Shown piece by piece: positions 17,675-27,063 of a stretch of 64,000 bases of DNA. The position numbers and the translations under genes were made by a program. The DNA is from Methylobacterium tarhaniae (lineage in GTDB: Bacteria > Pseudomonadota > Alphaproteobacteria > Rhizobiales > Beijerinckiaceae). Positions within the stretch are counted from its first letter, which is position 1, and each line of letters begins with the position of its first letter. The stretch is taken from the NCBI RefSeq assembly GCF_001043955.1, contig NZ_LABZ01000025.1, forward strand, positions 1 to 64,000. The letters are read 5' to 3'. The notes beneath the pieces are model-generated. The model saw nothing but the letters and a program-made list of their open reading frames with translations, had not been told where the DNA came from and searched no databases.

Positions 17675-17914
17675 ATGCCATCTGAATCGCCTGTCTCCGG
17701 ACCCGAAACTCATCGCGACGGCCGGATGACCTGCCTGCGCTGCAAGCCTCATGGAGCTCCATGTTTCCGTCGCGAGGCCCTTCGTTCACCGATGTGGGAG
17801 TGCCTGCGCGCGTGCATGTCAGAGAATAACATTTCGCAGCGTTCTATGCATAGGTTAATGATTGTATACTTGCGTACCGTACATGATAAGGCTCAGAAGC
17901 AACCCGGCACATAG
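17675..17914 (+). CDS. doubtful small ORF, Cys-rich start
   Basis: 79 codons from ATG 17675. The first half contains MTCLRCKPHGAPC, a possible metal-binding knuckle; the second half is AT-richer and basic. No ribosome site is obvious and codon bias is weak, so this may not be a gene. Confidence 0.2.
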   Translation: MPSESPVSGPETHRDGRMTCLRCKPHGAPCFRREALRSPMWECLRACMSENNISQRSMHRLMIVYLRTVHDKAQKQPGT

Positions 17915-17926
17915 GGATCGACGACA

Positions 17927-18223
17927 GTGGAACGAGCGCATGTCGAACTCGACGGCGAACTCAGCGATCTCGTCCTGGTACTAGCGCATGATCATGACGC
18001 ATCCTACGACGCGTTGACCGTACGAACGATCGAAGAACTCCGTCGCCTGGAGGATCTTGCGCGGCACAGCGGTGACAACCGGCAGACTCTCCAGAAGATC
18101 ATGTCGGCGCGCCGGATCCTGGGGGACCGAGTCGACTTCGGACCGATCGATGCGCCAGGCTCTCCGCAGGATGGCATACAATCGGTCAGACCGTTCCCCG
18201 GAGCTCTGCTCAACGACCAGTGA
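17927..18223 (+). CDS. small hypothetical protein
   Basis: 98 residues from GTG 17927. Predicted helical and acidic at the start (ELDGELSDLVLVLAHDHDAS), with RTIEELRRLEDLARHSGDNR in the middle. No family is recognised. It converges on the frameshifted SDR gene. Confidence 0.4.
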   Translation: MERAHVELDGELSDLVLVLAHDHDASYDALTVRTIEELRRLEDLARHSGDNRQTLQKIMSARRILGDRVDFGPIDAPGSPQDGIQSVRPFPGALLNDQ

Positions 18224-18253
18224 CGGGAGATTTCGCCGAACCGCCCTGCGAAT

Positions 18254-19275
18254 TCACGACGGCCGCCCTGCGAGCGTGTGCCGCGCGAACCCCACCAGGC
18301 CGGCCAGGATCGTGAGTCCGGCGAGGGCCGATAAGGTGGCGCGACCGGCCCGGCGGCGGGTGGGCTGGCCCCAGCCGCCCCGCGCACCAGTCCCCTCGCG
18401 CATCGGACCGTACAGGATCCCGTCTGACGGCTTTGCGTTCGGGCCGGACTCCAGAAGGAACCGGCGGGCGAGGCTCGCGACGGCGCGCCCGGTCGTGTCA
18501 GGTGCCAGCGCGTAGGGACCCGCAAGGGCGTGGTGCAGTCCGAGACGGACCGACCGCCGGGGCCGGTGCGCGAGGGACACCAGCGCCTCGGCCACCCGCT
18601 CGGGAGCAAGGACGGGCGGGACGGGACGCAGGGCGCGCCCGGTGTAGTTCGCCGAGTGGATGTCGGTCGGCGTGTCGACGAAGCCCGGGTAGACGCCGCA
18701 CACCGCGATGGCGCTCGTCGCCGCCAACTCGTCGCGGAGCGCCTCGGTGAACCCGGTCACGCCGTACTTGCTGGCGCTGTAGGCGGCCGCGAACGGCATC
18801 GGCAGGCGACCGCCGAAGGACGAGACGTTGATGAACACGCCGCGCCCGCGGGGGTGCATGGCCCGGAGCGCGGCGTGGCTGCCGTTCATCACGCCGAGCA
18901 GGTTCACGGCGATCAAGCGGTTCTGGTGCGCGATCGGGATGGTGGCGAACGCCCCCAGAGGCTCAGGCCGGCGCCGTTGATCCAGACGTCGATACCACCG
19001 AAGGCGGCCTGCGCCGCCTCCGCGACGGCAAGCATCCGCTCGGGATCGGTCACGTCGGCCTCTATGGCGAGCGCCCTCGCGCCGAGGTCCTCGCAACGGC
19101 GCGCCAGCCGTTCGAGCGGCGCGCGCCGACGCGCGACCAGAACCAGGGCGGCGCCGCGGCGCGCGAAGGCCAGGGCGGCCGCCCATCCGATCCCGCTGGA
19201 CGCGCCGGTGATCACGACCGTCCGTCCCGCCAGATCCCTCGCTCCGTGATCGCTCAGCCTATCGTTGCTCGTCAT
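18254..19275 (-). pseudogene. SDR family oxidoreductase, frameshifted
   Basis: A classical short-chain dehydrogenase split between two frames. From ATG 19275 come the NAD(P) motif ITGASSGIGWAAALAF and WINGAGLSLWG; the rest (NLLGVMNGSHAALRAM, the catalytic YSASK, and a membrane-like C-terminus LAGLTILAGLVGFAR) is in the next frame. The shift falls at a run of five C residues, 18952-18956 (GGGGG on the coding strand); one more G would restore a protein of about 340 residues. Either a recent inactivation or a homopolymer sequencing error. The C-terminal extension is usual for the long SDRs of this type. Confidence 0.8.
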
Positions 19276-19625
19276 GCCACATCCCCGCTGTCTGTCGCAC
19301 GCGCGCCCTGTCTCACAGCCTCACGATCGAGCAAGCCGACGCCGCTGCTGGAACACGGCCAGCAAGTCTTGCCCGACGATTAACATTCGTAAAATCACCG
19401 ACTCACGAAAAGAAGTCGATTTAACGAAAATCAATGAACACACGCCGACTTTCGTGCTGCTGTGCATGCAGCCAACCCACCAGGCGCGGAGGCGTTCCGG
19501 GAAACCGTCCATCGTCCATTCTCGGCTAGCTGTGCACCCGCACCGGTGATCGTCTCCGCGCATGAAGCGGATCTTCCCCGGGCCGGACCTTGCTCGGAGG
19601 TTCCGCCCCCTCTCGCGAGCGATCC
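19276..19625. other. intergenic region between divergent genes
   Basis: About 350 bases upstream of both the SDR gene and the SPW-repeat gene. It contains an AT-richer stretch at 19370-19450. No gene or clear regulatory consensus is seen. Confidence 0.4.
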
Positions 19626-20006
19626 ATGCGGTTCATTCCCTCACGCGTCCACGCCATGCTCGATTACGGAGCCGGGCTCGTGCTCATCGCGCTGCCCTAC
19701 CTGCTCGGCTTTGCCGACGGTACGGCGGCGCAGTACGTCATGCAGGCTGTCGGTGCCGCGCTTCTGCTGATGAGCCTGTGCACCGACTACGAGCTCTCCG
19801 CCGTCAAGCTCGTTCCCTTGCCAGTCCATCTCAGCCTCGACATCGCGGCCGGACTACTGCTCGTCGTCTCGCCGTGGCTGTTCGGGTTCGCCGACCGGGT
19901 GGCGTGGCCGCACGTGGTCATGGGCGTCCTCGAGATCGGCGCGGGATTGACGACGCGCACCGCGCGCGACGACCGCATCGCCACCTCCACGGGAGCCCCC
20001 GCGTGA
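19626..20006 (+). CDS. SPW-repeat membrane protein
   Basis: 126 residues from ATG 19626 (MRFIPSRVHAMLDYGAG). Four hydrophobic helices come in two related halves: DYGAGLVLIALPYLLGFADG and LDIAAGLLLVVSPWLFGFAD. The SPWLFGF motif marks the SPW-repeat family, small inner-membrane proteins of unknown role. Its TGA overlaps the GTG of the next gene. Confidence 0.78.
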   Translation: MRFIPSRVHAMLDYGAGLVLIALPYLLGFADGTAAQYVMQAVGAALLLMSLCTDYELSAVKLVPLPVHLSLDIAAGLLLVVSPWLFGFADRVAWPHVVMGVLEIGAGLTTRTARDDRIATSTGAPA

Positions 20007-20761
20007 TCAGCAGACGCCTCCACGCCGCCAGCGACTACGCCATCCCGGCCTTCATCGCTGCGCTCGGCCGGACCAAGGGGCGCGGCCCCGGAACCCGCCG
20101 GATCATGAGCGTCGGACCGGTCTGGCACCTCGCCTACACGCTCCTCACGCGGCACGAAGGCGGTCTCCTGCCCGTCCTCTCGATGCGGGCGCATCTCGCC
20201 CTCGACGCGGCGAGCGCCCTTTCCGTCGTCGGCGCCGGACTGCTGATGCGCGAGGAGCGGCGCGAGGACCGCGCCCTCCTGGTGGCGCTCGGCCTCGCCG
20301 AGCTCGCCCTGGTGGCGATGAGCGACCGCGGGCCGGAGCGGACCGGAACGGAACCGGACCGCAGGGTTGCCCGGCCTCGCCGAAACTTACGCGACTTCGA
20401 CCCCTACACCGACCGCAACGGCCAGGATTTCGGGCAGGACGATCCCCTCGACGTCGCCCGGCCCGACGACCTGCGGCGCCGGATGGACCGCGAGCCCGAC
20501 TGGCAGGCGGAGGTCGTCCGGATCGCCTCCGACCGGGCCCGGCTCGACGCGGTGGCGGGCGGCAACACCGACACCGTCGCGGCGACCGAAGCCGAGACGC
20601 CGCCGGAGACCCTCCGGCGCCTGGGCGACGCCTCGTCGCGGATAACCGCAGCGGGCCCGCACGCCGATCCGCGCCACATGAATCCGGGCGTGACGCCGGG
20701 TACTGGTGCCCTGCCGCCGATCGGACCGAGCGACGATCCCAACATCCAGTCGACGAGCTGA
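20003..20761 (+). CDS. hypothetical protein, membrane-like N-terminus, hydrophilic C-terminus
   Basis: 252 residues from GTG 20003, overlapping the upstream stop. The first 110 residues carry two or three hydrophobic segments (HLALDAASALSVVGAGLLM, LLVALGLAELALVAM) similar in style to the preceding SPW protein. The remainder is Asp/Arg/Thr/Pro-rich and probably disordered (FDPYTDRNGQDFGQDD). No family is recognised; co-translation suggests it works with the SPW protein. Confidence 0.6.
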   Translation: MISRRLHAASDYAIPAFIAALGRTKGRGPGTRRIMSVGPVWHLAYTLLTRHEGGLLPVLSMRAHLALDAASALSVVGAGLLMREERREDRALLVALGLAELALVAMSDRGPERTGTEPDRRVARPRRNLRDFDPYTDRNGQDFGQDDPLDVARPDDLRRRMDREPDWQAEVVRIASDRARLDAVAGGNTDTVAATEAETPPETLRRLGDASSRITAAGPHADPRHMNPGVTPGTGALPPIGPSDDPNIQSTS

Positions 20762-20843
20762 GTGGTCACGCCGCGATCCCTGCGGCGCGATTCCCCGGGC
20801 CTCGTCGAGGGCCCCGGCCTCCCTCGCGGTCACGAGGCCGACG

Positions 20844-21338
20844 TCACGCGACGACGGGCTCCCCGCCGGACGGACCGCTGGGCCAATGAGCCGCCAGGGC
20901 CCTCAGCGAGGCGCGGGCGGAGCGATGCAGGATGAAGATGCCGCCCGCCGCCTCCCAGAGGGCGCGGTGGGTCGGCGTGTCGTCGATGAGCACGTCGCCC
21001 GGACGGCAGTGGCGACGCTTCTCGACTGCCAGGCAGGTGATGAGGCGCGTGCCCGGAAAGTGCTCCGCGGCCCAGCGGTGCTTCTGCGGCTGCGCCCAGG
21101 TCCCGCGCGGGCACCCGGTGAGGATCACCGGCTCCAGGGGCCGAACGGCATCGAACAGCGCCATCGCGTCCGGCATCAGCGGGAGCTGCCCGTAGAAGTC
21201 CGGAGCGCGTGCGAGTGCAGCCCAGAACCGCGCAGGGCCGTGGCGCTGCTGGTACTCGCACAGCGGGCAGCCGAGCACGCGAGTCGCGCCTGCGTCGAAA
21301 TCCGCCAGTACGCCGTCACAGTCGAGATAGAGCTGCAT
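20844..21338 (-). CDS. HAD-like 5'-nucleotidase family protein
   Basis: 164 residues from ATG 21338, where the HAD motif begins directly (MQLYLDCDGVLADFDAGA, both motif I Asp present). Later motifs are VILTGCPRG (motif II Thr) and DVLIDDTPTHRALWEAAGG (motif IV). Short length and the small cap resemble the NT5C-type nucleotidase/HAD-like group. The frame open to 21485 has no conserved sequence. It diverges from the epoxide-hydrolase-like gene. Confidence 0.72.
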   Translation of the reverse strand: MQLYLDCDGVLADFDAGATRVLGCPLCEYQQRHGPARFWAALARAPDFYGQLPLMPDAMALFDAVRPLEPVILTGCPRGTWAQPQKHRWAAEHFPGTRLITCLAVEKRRHCRPGDVLIDDTPTHRALWEAAGGIFILHRSARASLRALAAHWPSGPSGGEPVVA

Positions 21339-21453
21339 CACCTCGCCAACGCACCCGCCTCGCGGTGGGATCCGCCGCAGCGGGGGGACGTTGCCCATGC
21401 CCGCCGCGCAGGCCCGAGGCGTCCTTGCCACGTACCATCTTCCTGGTTCCGTC

Positions 21454-22317
21454 ATGGCATCCTGGCCCGACCCCGAACTCTCCATGGTTCCTCTGCCGGG
21501 CGTGACCCTGCACGTCGCCGCCTCCGGCCCGGCGGACGGGCCGCTGACGATCCTGCTCCACGGTTTTCCCGAAGCGTGGTTCGCCTGGCGGCACCAGATC
21601 GGCCCGCTCGCCGCCGCGGGCCTGCGGGTGCTGGCGCCCGACCTGCGCGGCTACAACCGCAGCGCCAAGCCGCGGGAGATCGCCGCCTACCACCTCGACC
21701 GCGTCGCCGACGACGTGCTGGCCCTGGCCGACCGGCACGGCGCCGAGCGGGTGCGGCTCGTCGGGCATGACTGGGGCGGCATCGTCGGCTGGTGGCTCGC
21801 GGCGCGCTCCCCCGAGCGGATCGACCGGCTCGCGATCCTGAACGCGCCACATCCCGACGTGCTCGCGGCCTATGCGCGCCGCCACCCGGTCCAGGCCCTG
21901 CGCGTCGTCTACTTCGCCCTGTTCCAGGTGCCGGCCCTGCCCGAGGCGGCCCTGCGTGCGGCGGATTTCCTCGCCCTGCGCCAGGCCCTGCACCTGACGA
22001 GCCGGCCGGGCACCTTCACGGACGAGGACATCGCCCGCTACCGCGAGGCCTGGGTGCAGCCCGGCGCGCTCGAAGGCATGCTCAACTGGTACCGGGCGAT
22101 GCGGCTGAAGGACCGCCGCGAGCTCGCGCCGATCCCGGCTCCGACCCTAATCCTGTGGGGCCGCAAGGATCCGGCGCTCAGCCCCCACCTCGCCACCGCC
22201 TGCCTGGAGCTGTGCGAGCAGGGCCGGATCGCGTGGCTGCCCGAGGCGACGCACTGGCTCCACCACGAGGAGCCGGAGAGGGTGGCGGCCGAGCTGACAG
22301 CCTTCCTGACCGGATGA
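21454..22317 (+). CDS. alpha/beta hydrolase, epoxide-hydrolase-like
   Basis: 287 residues from ATG 21454 (21391 also possible). The oxyanion motif LLHGFPEAWFAWRHQ and nucleophile elbow LVGHDWGGIVGWW, with Asp as nucleophile, are those of epoxide hydrolases and dehalogenases. The catalytic His lies in EATHWLHHEEPE and the acid in LWGRKDPAL. A helical cap (residues 140-210) is present. Substrate unknown. Confidence 0.85.
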   Translation: MASWPDPELSMVPLPGVTLHVAASGPADGPLTILLHGFPEAWFAWRHQIGPLAAAGLRVLAPDLRGYNRSAKPREIAAYHLDRVADDVLALADRHGAERVRLVGHDWGGIVGWWLAARSPERIDRLAILNAPHPDVLAAYARRHPVQALRVVYFALFQVPALPEAALRAADFLALRQALHLTSRPGTFTDEDIARYREAWVQPGALEGMLNWYRAMRLKDRRELAPIPAPTLILWGRKDPALSPHLATACLELCEQGRIAWLPEATHWLHHEEPERVAAELTAFLTG

Positions 22318-22415
22318 GGCCGGGACGGCGGGAGGTTCTGGCAGCGTCCGTGCTCTTCCTCGCGCGAGGGGTGTCGGCGCGCACAGGCGACGGAAATCCT
22401 GGGACGGAGAGGTTC

Positions 22416-23048
22416 ATGACGCACGCGGTCCTGCTCGGCGATTCCGTGTTCGACAACGCCACTTACGTGCGCGGCGGCCCCGACGTGGTGCGCCAGCTGC
22501 GCGCCCTCCTGCCCGGCAAGCGAGCGACACTGCTCGCGGTCGACGGGGCGGTGCTGGCGGACGTGCCGGGCCAGATCGCCGGCCTGCCGAATGACGCGAC
22601 CCACCTCGTCGTCAGCGCGGGCGGCAACGACGCCCTGCGCGCGTCCGGCGTGCTCGACGGGCCGGTGCGCTCGGTGGCGGAGGCGATCGACCGGCTCGCG
22701 AGCACGCAGGATCGCTTCCGGGCGGAGTACCGCGTGATGCTGGACGCCGTGCTGGCGCGCGGGCGCCCGACGGCCCTCTGCACCATCTACGACCCGCGCT
22801 ATCCCGATCCGGTCCACCGACGCCTGACCGCGACGGCCCTGGCGATCCTCAACGACGTCGTGACGCGCGAGGCGGCCGCGCGGAGCCTCACGCTCCTCGA
22901 CCTGCGGGTGCTGTGCGGTGAGGATGCGGACTTCGCCAACCCGATCGAGCCGTCGGTTCAGGGTGGGGAGAAGATCGCGGCGGCGATCGCGGCGTTCCTG
23001 CGCCGGGACACCGGGTTGCCCGGGGGCCTGATCATCGCGCGGCCCTGA
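22416..23048 (+). CDS. SGNH/GDSL-type hydrolase
   Basis: 210 residues from ATG 22416, with GGAGAGG just upstream. Block I is LLGDSVFDN (Ser nucleophile), block III is VVSAGGNDAL. The C-terminal block has IEPSVQGGEKIAAAI in place of the usual DxxH, so the catalytic His is not evident at the standard site; this variant end is common in a group of bacterial SGNH proteins. No signal peptide, so probably cytosolic. Confidence 0.72.
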   Translation: MTHAVLLGDSVFDNATYVRGGPDVVRQLRALLPGKRATLLAVDGAVLADVPGQIAGLPNDATHLVVSAGGNDALRASGVLDGPVRSVAEAIDRLASTQDRFRAEYRVMLDAVLARGRPTALCTIYDPRYPDPVHRRLTATALAILNDVVTREAAARSLTLLDLRVLCGEDADFANPIEPSVQGGEKIAAAIAAFLRRDTGLPGGLIIARP

Positions 23049-23180
23049 GGACCGACCGCCCCGGCGCGAGGGCGCCGCCAACGTGTCCTCTCAGTATTCC
23101 TCGGGGCGCTGGACCAGTGCTCGCCATGATCCGGCCCTCGCCATGGCCCTGCTGCGGCAATCGTGAGCGGCTTGCCGGGC

Positions 23181-24491
23181 TCACAACCCACTCGGGAAGG
23201 TCTCGCTCTCGCCGGATCGGATCTCTCCGGCCTGTAGCGGCGTGACGGCGCGCGTCTCCTCAAGCCAGACATAGGCGTCGAACTGCTCGGGCAGCACGGC
23301 CTCGAAGTAGTGGCTCTGCAGCTCGGTGCGTGGGCGGTAGACGACGCCGATCGCCCGCTCGCGGCGCGGCGCCGTCCAGGCCTCCCGCAGCGCGCCTGCC
23401 CCCGGCTCCCGCAGGTCCAGGAAGGCGCGTGGCAGGCCCGCCTCACGGAACAGCGCCTCGTGGCTGTCCTCACGGACCGGCCGCACCTTCATCACCTGCA
23501 TCGGCTCGTCCCAGTCGTCGGCCGCCGCCACCGTGCCGCGGTCGGTCCCGAAACCCACGAGGACCGCCTCGTCGCCGTAGGCGGTCTTGGCGAGTTCGCC
23601 GATGTTGAACTCGCCCTCCCACCCCATCGCGGTCGCGCCCGCGTGGCCGATATGAGAGTTGTGGGCCCAGACGACCGCCTTGCGACCGCCCGCGACGAGG
23701 TGCTGGAGCGTGTCGAACATGTGCCGGTCGCGGATATTCCAGGACTCGACGGAGCCGCGATACATGATGCGGTAGTACTGCTCGGCGGCGCGAACGATGC
23801 GGGCGTTCTGTGCCGCGTCCAGATAGGCATCCGGATCCTGGGCCGCGTAGGCGAGCTGCTTTTCCTGAAGATCGTGCAGGATGCTGGTGACCGCGTCCTC
23901 GCAAGGGTGCTTGGCGCCGAACATCACCTCGCGGCCGTAGCGTTCGGGCTTGGCGTGCCAGGGCGAGAGGCAGCCGTAGCGGTCGCGGGCCTGGCGTGCC
24001 GCGGCAGGATCGACCCGGTCGAGGTAGTCGAGCACGGCCGCCATCGAGGCGCCGAGGCTGTAGACGTCGAGACCGCGGAAACGGACCTGGTCCGCCGCCT
24101 CCCGCCCTGCATTGAAGGTGCGCAGGCCGCGCGCGAGGTCCAGGATCTCGCGGTTGCGCCACATCCAGGCCGGGAAGCGGGCGAAGGTCTCGTTCGGGAA
24201 GGGCGTGTCGGCCCGGTGGCGGAGATAGCGGTCGATCCTCGCCGCGTCCGGCCAGTCGGCCTCGACCGCGACGACGCAAAAGCCGTGGTGCGCGACGAGG
24301 CGCTGCGTGATGGCGGCTCTCGCCCGGTAGAACTCGGAGGTGCCGTGCGTGGCCTCCCCCAGGAGCACGACCCGGGCCGGCGCGAACCGGTCGGCGAAGG
24401 CAGCGAAGTCGGGATCCTCCACCTCCGGCAACGGCACGAGCCGCTCCCGCAGGAGTGGCGTGATCCGGGTCCGGGCCACTGAGACGACCAT
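23181..24491 (-). CDS. erythromycin esterase family protein
   Basis: 436 residues. Family motifs are LLGEATHGTSEFYRARA near residue 45, VAVEADWPDAARIDRYL near 80, and VVWAHNSHIGHA near 275, containing the conserved His and Glu residues. EreA/EreB enzymes open macrolide lactones, but most chromosomal relatives have unknown substrates. AAGGAC precedes ATG 24491. It lies 51 bases after the esterase gene and is probably the last gene of a four-gene operon. Confidence 0.85.
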   Translation of the reverse strand: MVVSVARTRITPLLRERLVPLPEVEDPDFAAFADRFAPARVVLLGEATHGTSEFYRARAAITQRLVAHHGFCVVAVEADWPDAARIDRYLRHRADTPFPNETFARFPAWMWRNREILDLARGLRTFNAGREAADQVRFRGLDVYSLGASMAAVLDYLDRVDPAAARQARDRYGCLSPWHAKPERYGREVMFGAKHPCEDAVTSILHDLQEKQLAYAAQDPDAYLDAAQNARIVRAAEQYYRIMYRGSVESWNIRDRHMFDTLQHLVAGGRKAVVWAHNSHIGHAGATAMGWEGEFNIGELAKTAYGDEAVLVGFGTDRGTVAAADDWDEPMQVMKVRPVREDSHEALFREAGLPRAFLDLREPGAGALREAWTAPRRERAIGVVYRPRTELQSHYFEAVLPEQFDAYVWLEETRAVTPLQAGEIRSGESETFPSGL

Positions 24492-24542
24492 GCCGGCTGT
24501 CCTTTTTTCATTAGTGGGCTGCCCTCGTGGGCCTCCGCCGCC

Positions 24543-25250
24543 TCAGGCCAGGAAGCGGCGGAACGCGGCTTCGACGATCTGCGTCGGGACCACGTGGCCG
24601 CCGCTGAACGGGTGGTAGGCGACGTCGTAGCCCGCCTGCGCCAGCACCGCCGCCAGGCGGTCGCCGCAGCGTTCGAACGGCAAGACCGGATCCTGTCGCC
24701 CATGCGAGATGAAGAGGCGGGGCGTACCCTCCCGGCGCGCCGGCGCGGCGAAGCCGGGCGAGAAGGCCAGGATGTCGCGAACGAGGTCGCCGTTGGCGAG
24801 GCCGAGCGACAGCGCGTAGGAGGCGCCGTCCGAGAATCCCCCGACGGCGATGCGCCGAGGATCGACCGGCACCTGCGCGAAGACCCGGGCTAGGGCGGCG
24901 TCGAGAAATTCGGTGTCCGGCCCATAGGCGTGCTGAAGGACGTCCCAGGTCGCCCCGCGCGAATCGGGCGCCAGCACTGCGACGGCGTGTTCCTCCGCGG
25001 CAGCGGACACCAGGGGCAGGACGTCCTGGGCCGAGGCCCCGGCGCCGTGCAGCATGATCAGGAGGGGGACCGGCCGCGTGGCGCCGGCCGGAACCTGGAG
25101 GAGACCATCCCGCCCCCGGCCGAGGCCGATCCGATGCGTCCCCGCCGCCGCGGGCTCCGTCGGCCCGTCGCCGGGCCGGGACGTGAGGATCCCCGAGGAA
25201 TGGGGGGCTGCCTGCTCCATCCGTCTCACCTCCGGATCGGCTGCGGTCAC
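24543..25250 (-). CDS. alpha/beta hydrolase (carboxylesterase/dienelactone-hydrolase type)
   Basis: 235 residues. The oxyanion motif is LIMLHGAGASAQD, the nucleophile elbow VGGFSDGASYALSLG (Ser), the acid in ISHGRQDPVLPF, and the His in PFSGGHVVP. About 30 disordered residues precede the domain. Its ATG overlaps the upstream stop by four bases (ATGA at 25247-25250), giving coupled translation. Pairing of such esterases with erythromycin-esterase-family genes is common. Confidence 0.82.
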   Translation of the reverse strand: MTAADPEVRRMEQAAPHSSGILTSRPGDGPTEPAAAGTHRIGLGRGRDGLLQVPAGATRPVPLLIMLHGAGASAQDVLPLVSAAAEEHAVAVLAPDSRGATWDVLQHAYGPDTEFLDAALARVFAQVPVDPRRIAVGGFSDGASYALSLGLANGDLVRDILAFSPGFAAPARREGTPRLFISHGRQDPVLPFERCGDRLAAVLAQAGYDVAYHPFSGGHVVPTQIVEAAFRRFLA

Positions 25251-26572
25251 GGCCCGGCCGGCGTCACCCGCCAGACCGTGTTGCCGAGGTCGTCCGCCAC
25301 GAGGAGCGCGCCGCGCGGATCGACCGCGACGCCGACCGGGCGGCCGCGGGCCCGGTTCTCGCGATCGAGCAAGCCCGTCACCACGTCCCGGGCCTTGCCG
25401 CTCGGCCGCCCATCGGCGAACGGCACGTAGGCCACCTTGTAGCCGTTGAGCTCCTGGCGATCCCAGCTGCCGTGCTCGCCCACGAACGCCCCGCCGCGGA
25501 AGTCGGCGCCGAGGCGGTCGGTGCGCGAGAAGGCGAGGCCCAGCGGCGCGACGTGGGAGCTCAAGCCGTAATCCGGCTTGACCGCGCTCGCCACGAGGTC
25601 CGGCCGCGGCGGCTGCACCCGCGGGTCGACGTGCTGGCCCCAGTAGCTGTAGGGCCAGCCGTAGAAGGCGCCCTGGCGCACGGCGGTGAGGTAGTCCGGC
25701 ACGAGGTTCGGCCCGATCTCGTCGCGCTCGTTGACGATCGCCCAGAGCCGGCCGGATTGCGGCTCGACGTCGAGGCCGGTCGGATTGCGCAGGCCGCTGG
25801 CGAAGGTGCGGTGCGCGCCCGTGGCCCGGTCGATCTCCCAGATCTCGGCCCGGCCTCGCTCGGCCTCAAGCCCGTGCTCGGTGATGTTGCTGTTCGAGCC
25901 GACGCCGACATAGAGCTTGGTCCCGTCGGGGCTGGCGGCGAGCGCCTTGGTCCAGTGGTGGTCGATCGGCCCGCCCGGCAGGTCGGCGACCTTGGTGCCC
26001 GGATCGGTGATCCTCGTGTCGCCCTCGCGGTAGGGGAAGCGCAGCAGCGCGTCGGTGGCCGCGACGTAGAGGTCCTGCCCGACGAGCGCGACGCCGAACG
26101 GCGAGTTGATGTGTTCGAGGAGCACGCTGCGCACCTCCGGCGTGCCGTCGCCGTCCGCGTCGCGCAAGAGCGTGATGCGGTTGCCGCCCTTGGCACCTGC
26201 CCCGGCGAAGGCCATGACCCAGCCCATGACCAGATCCTTCGGCCGCCGCACCGGCTCGACGTTCGGGCTGTTGGCCTCCACCACCAGAACGTCGCCGTTC
26301 GGCAGGACGGACACCTGGCGCGGATGCGCGAGGCCGGTGGCGAAGGCCTTGACCCGGAATCCCTGGGGCACGCTCGGCGTCGCGTCCCCGGACCAGCCGA
26401 CGGCACGCGCGATGCGCATCGGCGGCAGCAGGTATTGCTGCGGCTCGGGCAGGACCGGATCGGGGCCGACCTGGCTCTGCGCGTCGAAGGCCTCGTCCTG
26501 AGAACCAATGAATTGGCAGCCGGCAAGCAGCAGGGCGCAGACGGCGAGGACGGCGTGGAGGCGTGGGCTCAT
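25247..26572 (-). CDS. L-sorbosone-dehydrogenase-like lipoprotein
   Basis: 441 residues from ATG 26572, chosen because it overlaps the upstream stop as ATGA and starts a lipoprotein signal (VLAVCALLLAGC, lipid-attached Cys19). The rest is a beta-propeller of the PQQ-dependent sugar/sorbosone dehydrogenase type: GLAHPRQVSVLPNGDVLVVE, HHWTKALAASPDGTKLYVG, GLRNPTGLDVEP, GEHGSWDR and VAVDPRGALLVADD. It would sit in the periplasm on a membrane. Second in a four-gene operon. Confidence 0.85.
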   Translation of the reverse strand: MSPRLHAVLAVCALLLAGCQFIGSQDEAFDAQSQVGPDPVLPEPQQYLLPPMRIARAVGWSGDATPSVPQGFRVKAFATGLAHPRQVSVLPNGDVLVVEANSPNVEPVRRPKDLVMGWVMAFAGAGAKGGNRITLLRDADGDGTPEVRSVLLEHINSPFGVALVGQDLYVAATDALLRFPYREGDTRITDPGTKVADLPGGPIDHHWTKALAASPDGTKLYVGVGSNSNITEHGLEAERGRAEIWEIDRATGAHRTFASGLRNPTGLDVEPQSGRLWAIVNERDEIGPNLVPDYLTAVRQGAFYGWPYSYWGQHVDPRVQPPRPDLVASAVKPDYGLSSHVAPLGLAFSRTDRLGADFRGGAFVGEHGSWDRQELNGYKVAYVPFADGRPSGKARDVVTGLLDRENRARGRPVGVAVDPRGALLVADDLGNTVWRVTPAGP

Positions 26573-27063
26573 GAGGCCACTCCGACGCGGTGGCGATAGA
26601 CCATCGCCCAACCGAGCCATCCGGTGACGCACAGGATCAGCACCACGGCGCCTGAGAGGATCAGCCCGGTCGGCACCACCGAGGTCCAGGCATCGCGGCT
26701 ATGCACGAAGGCGTTGACCAGCGACAGGCCGAGAACCAGGACGTTGCCGAGCATGTGCGCCCAGGCCGGCTTCTGCGCCCGCACGCGGCGGTGGCTGACG
26801 AAGTCGGTGAGGCCGGCCAGTGCCGCCAACACCCCGAAGACCAGCCCGGCGGCGAGCAGCCAGGCCGAGAAGTTGGCCCATTGCATATCGGCGGTGCGCC
26901 AATAGGCGAGGTCGGTGGCGAAGGCCCCGACGAAGCAGACGATCGGGAACGGGACCAGCATCGGGTGCAGCGGATGCCCGGCGATCTTCGCCGTCGAGGG
27001 CGGGTTGCCGGGCCCCCGGATACGATCGGTCGCGGCACGACGGGTCACGGCGCTGTCGGTCAT
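26569..27063 (-). CDS. DUF2231 membrane protein
   Basis: 164 residues with GGAGGA before ATG 27063. The family motif GHPLHPMLVPFPIVCF is at residues 29-44, followed by four transmembrane helices (FSAWLLAAGLVFGVLAALAG, LGNVLVLGLSLVNAFVH, GLILSGAVVLILCVTGWLGW). DUF2231 proteins are thought to be membrane partners of redox proteins. First gene of the operon with the sorbosone-dehydrogenase-like lipoprotein, which fits such a role. The same domain heads the Rieske-hemerythrin fusion at 45-46.5 kb. Confidence 0.85.
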   Translation of the reverse strand: MTDSAVTRRAATDRIRGPGNPPSTAKIAGHPLHPMLVPFPIVCFVGAFATDLAYWRTADMQWANFSAWLLAAGLVFGVLAALAGLTDFVSHRRVRAQKPAWAHMLGNVLVLGLSLVNAFVHSRDAWTSVVPTGLILSGAVVLILCVTGWLGWAMVYRHRVGVAS

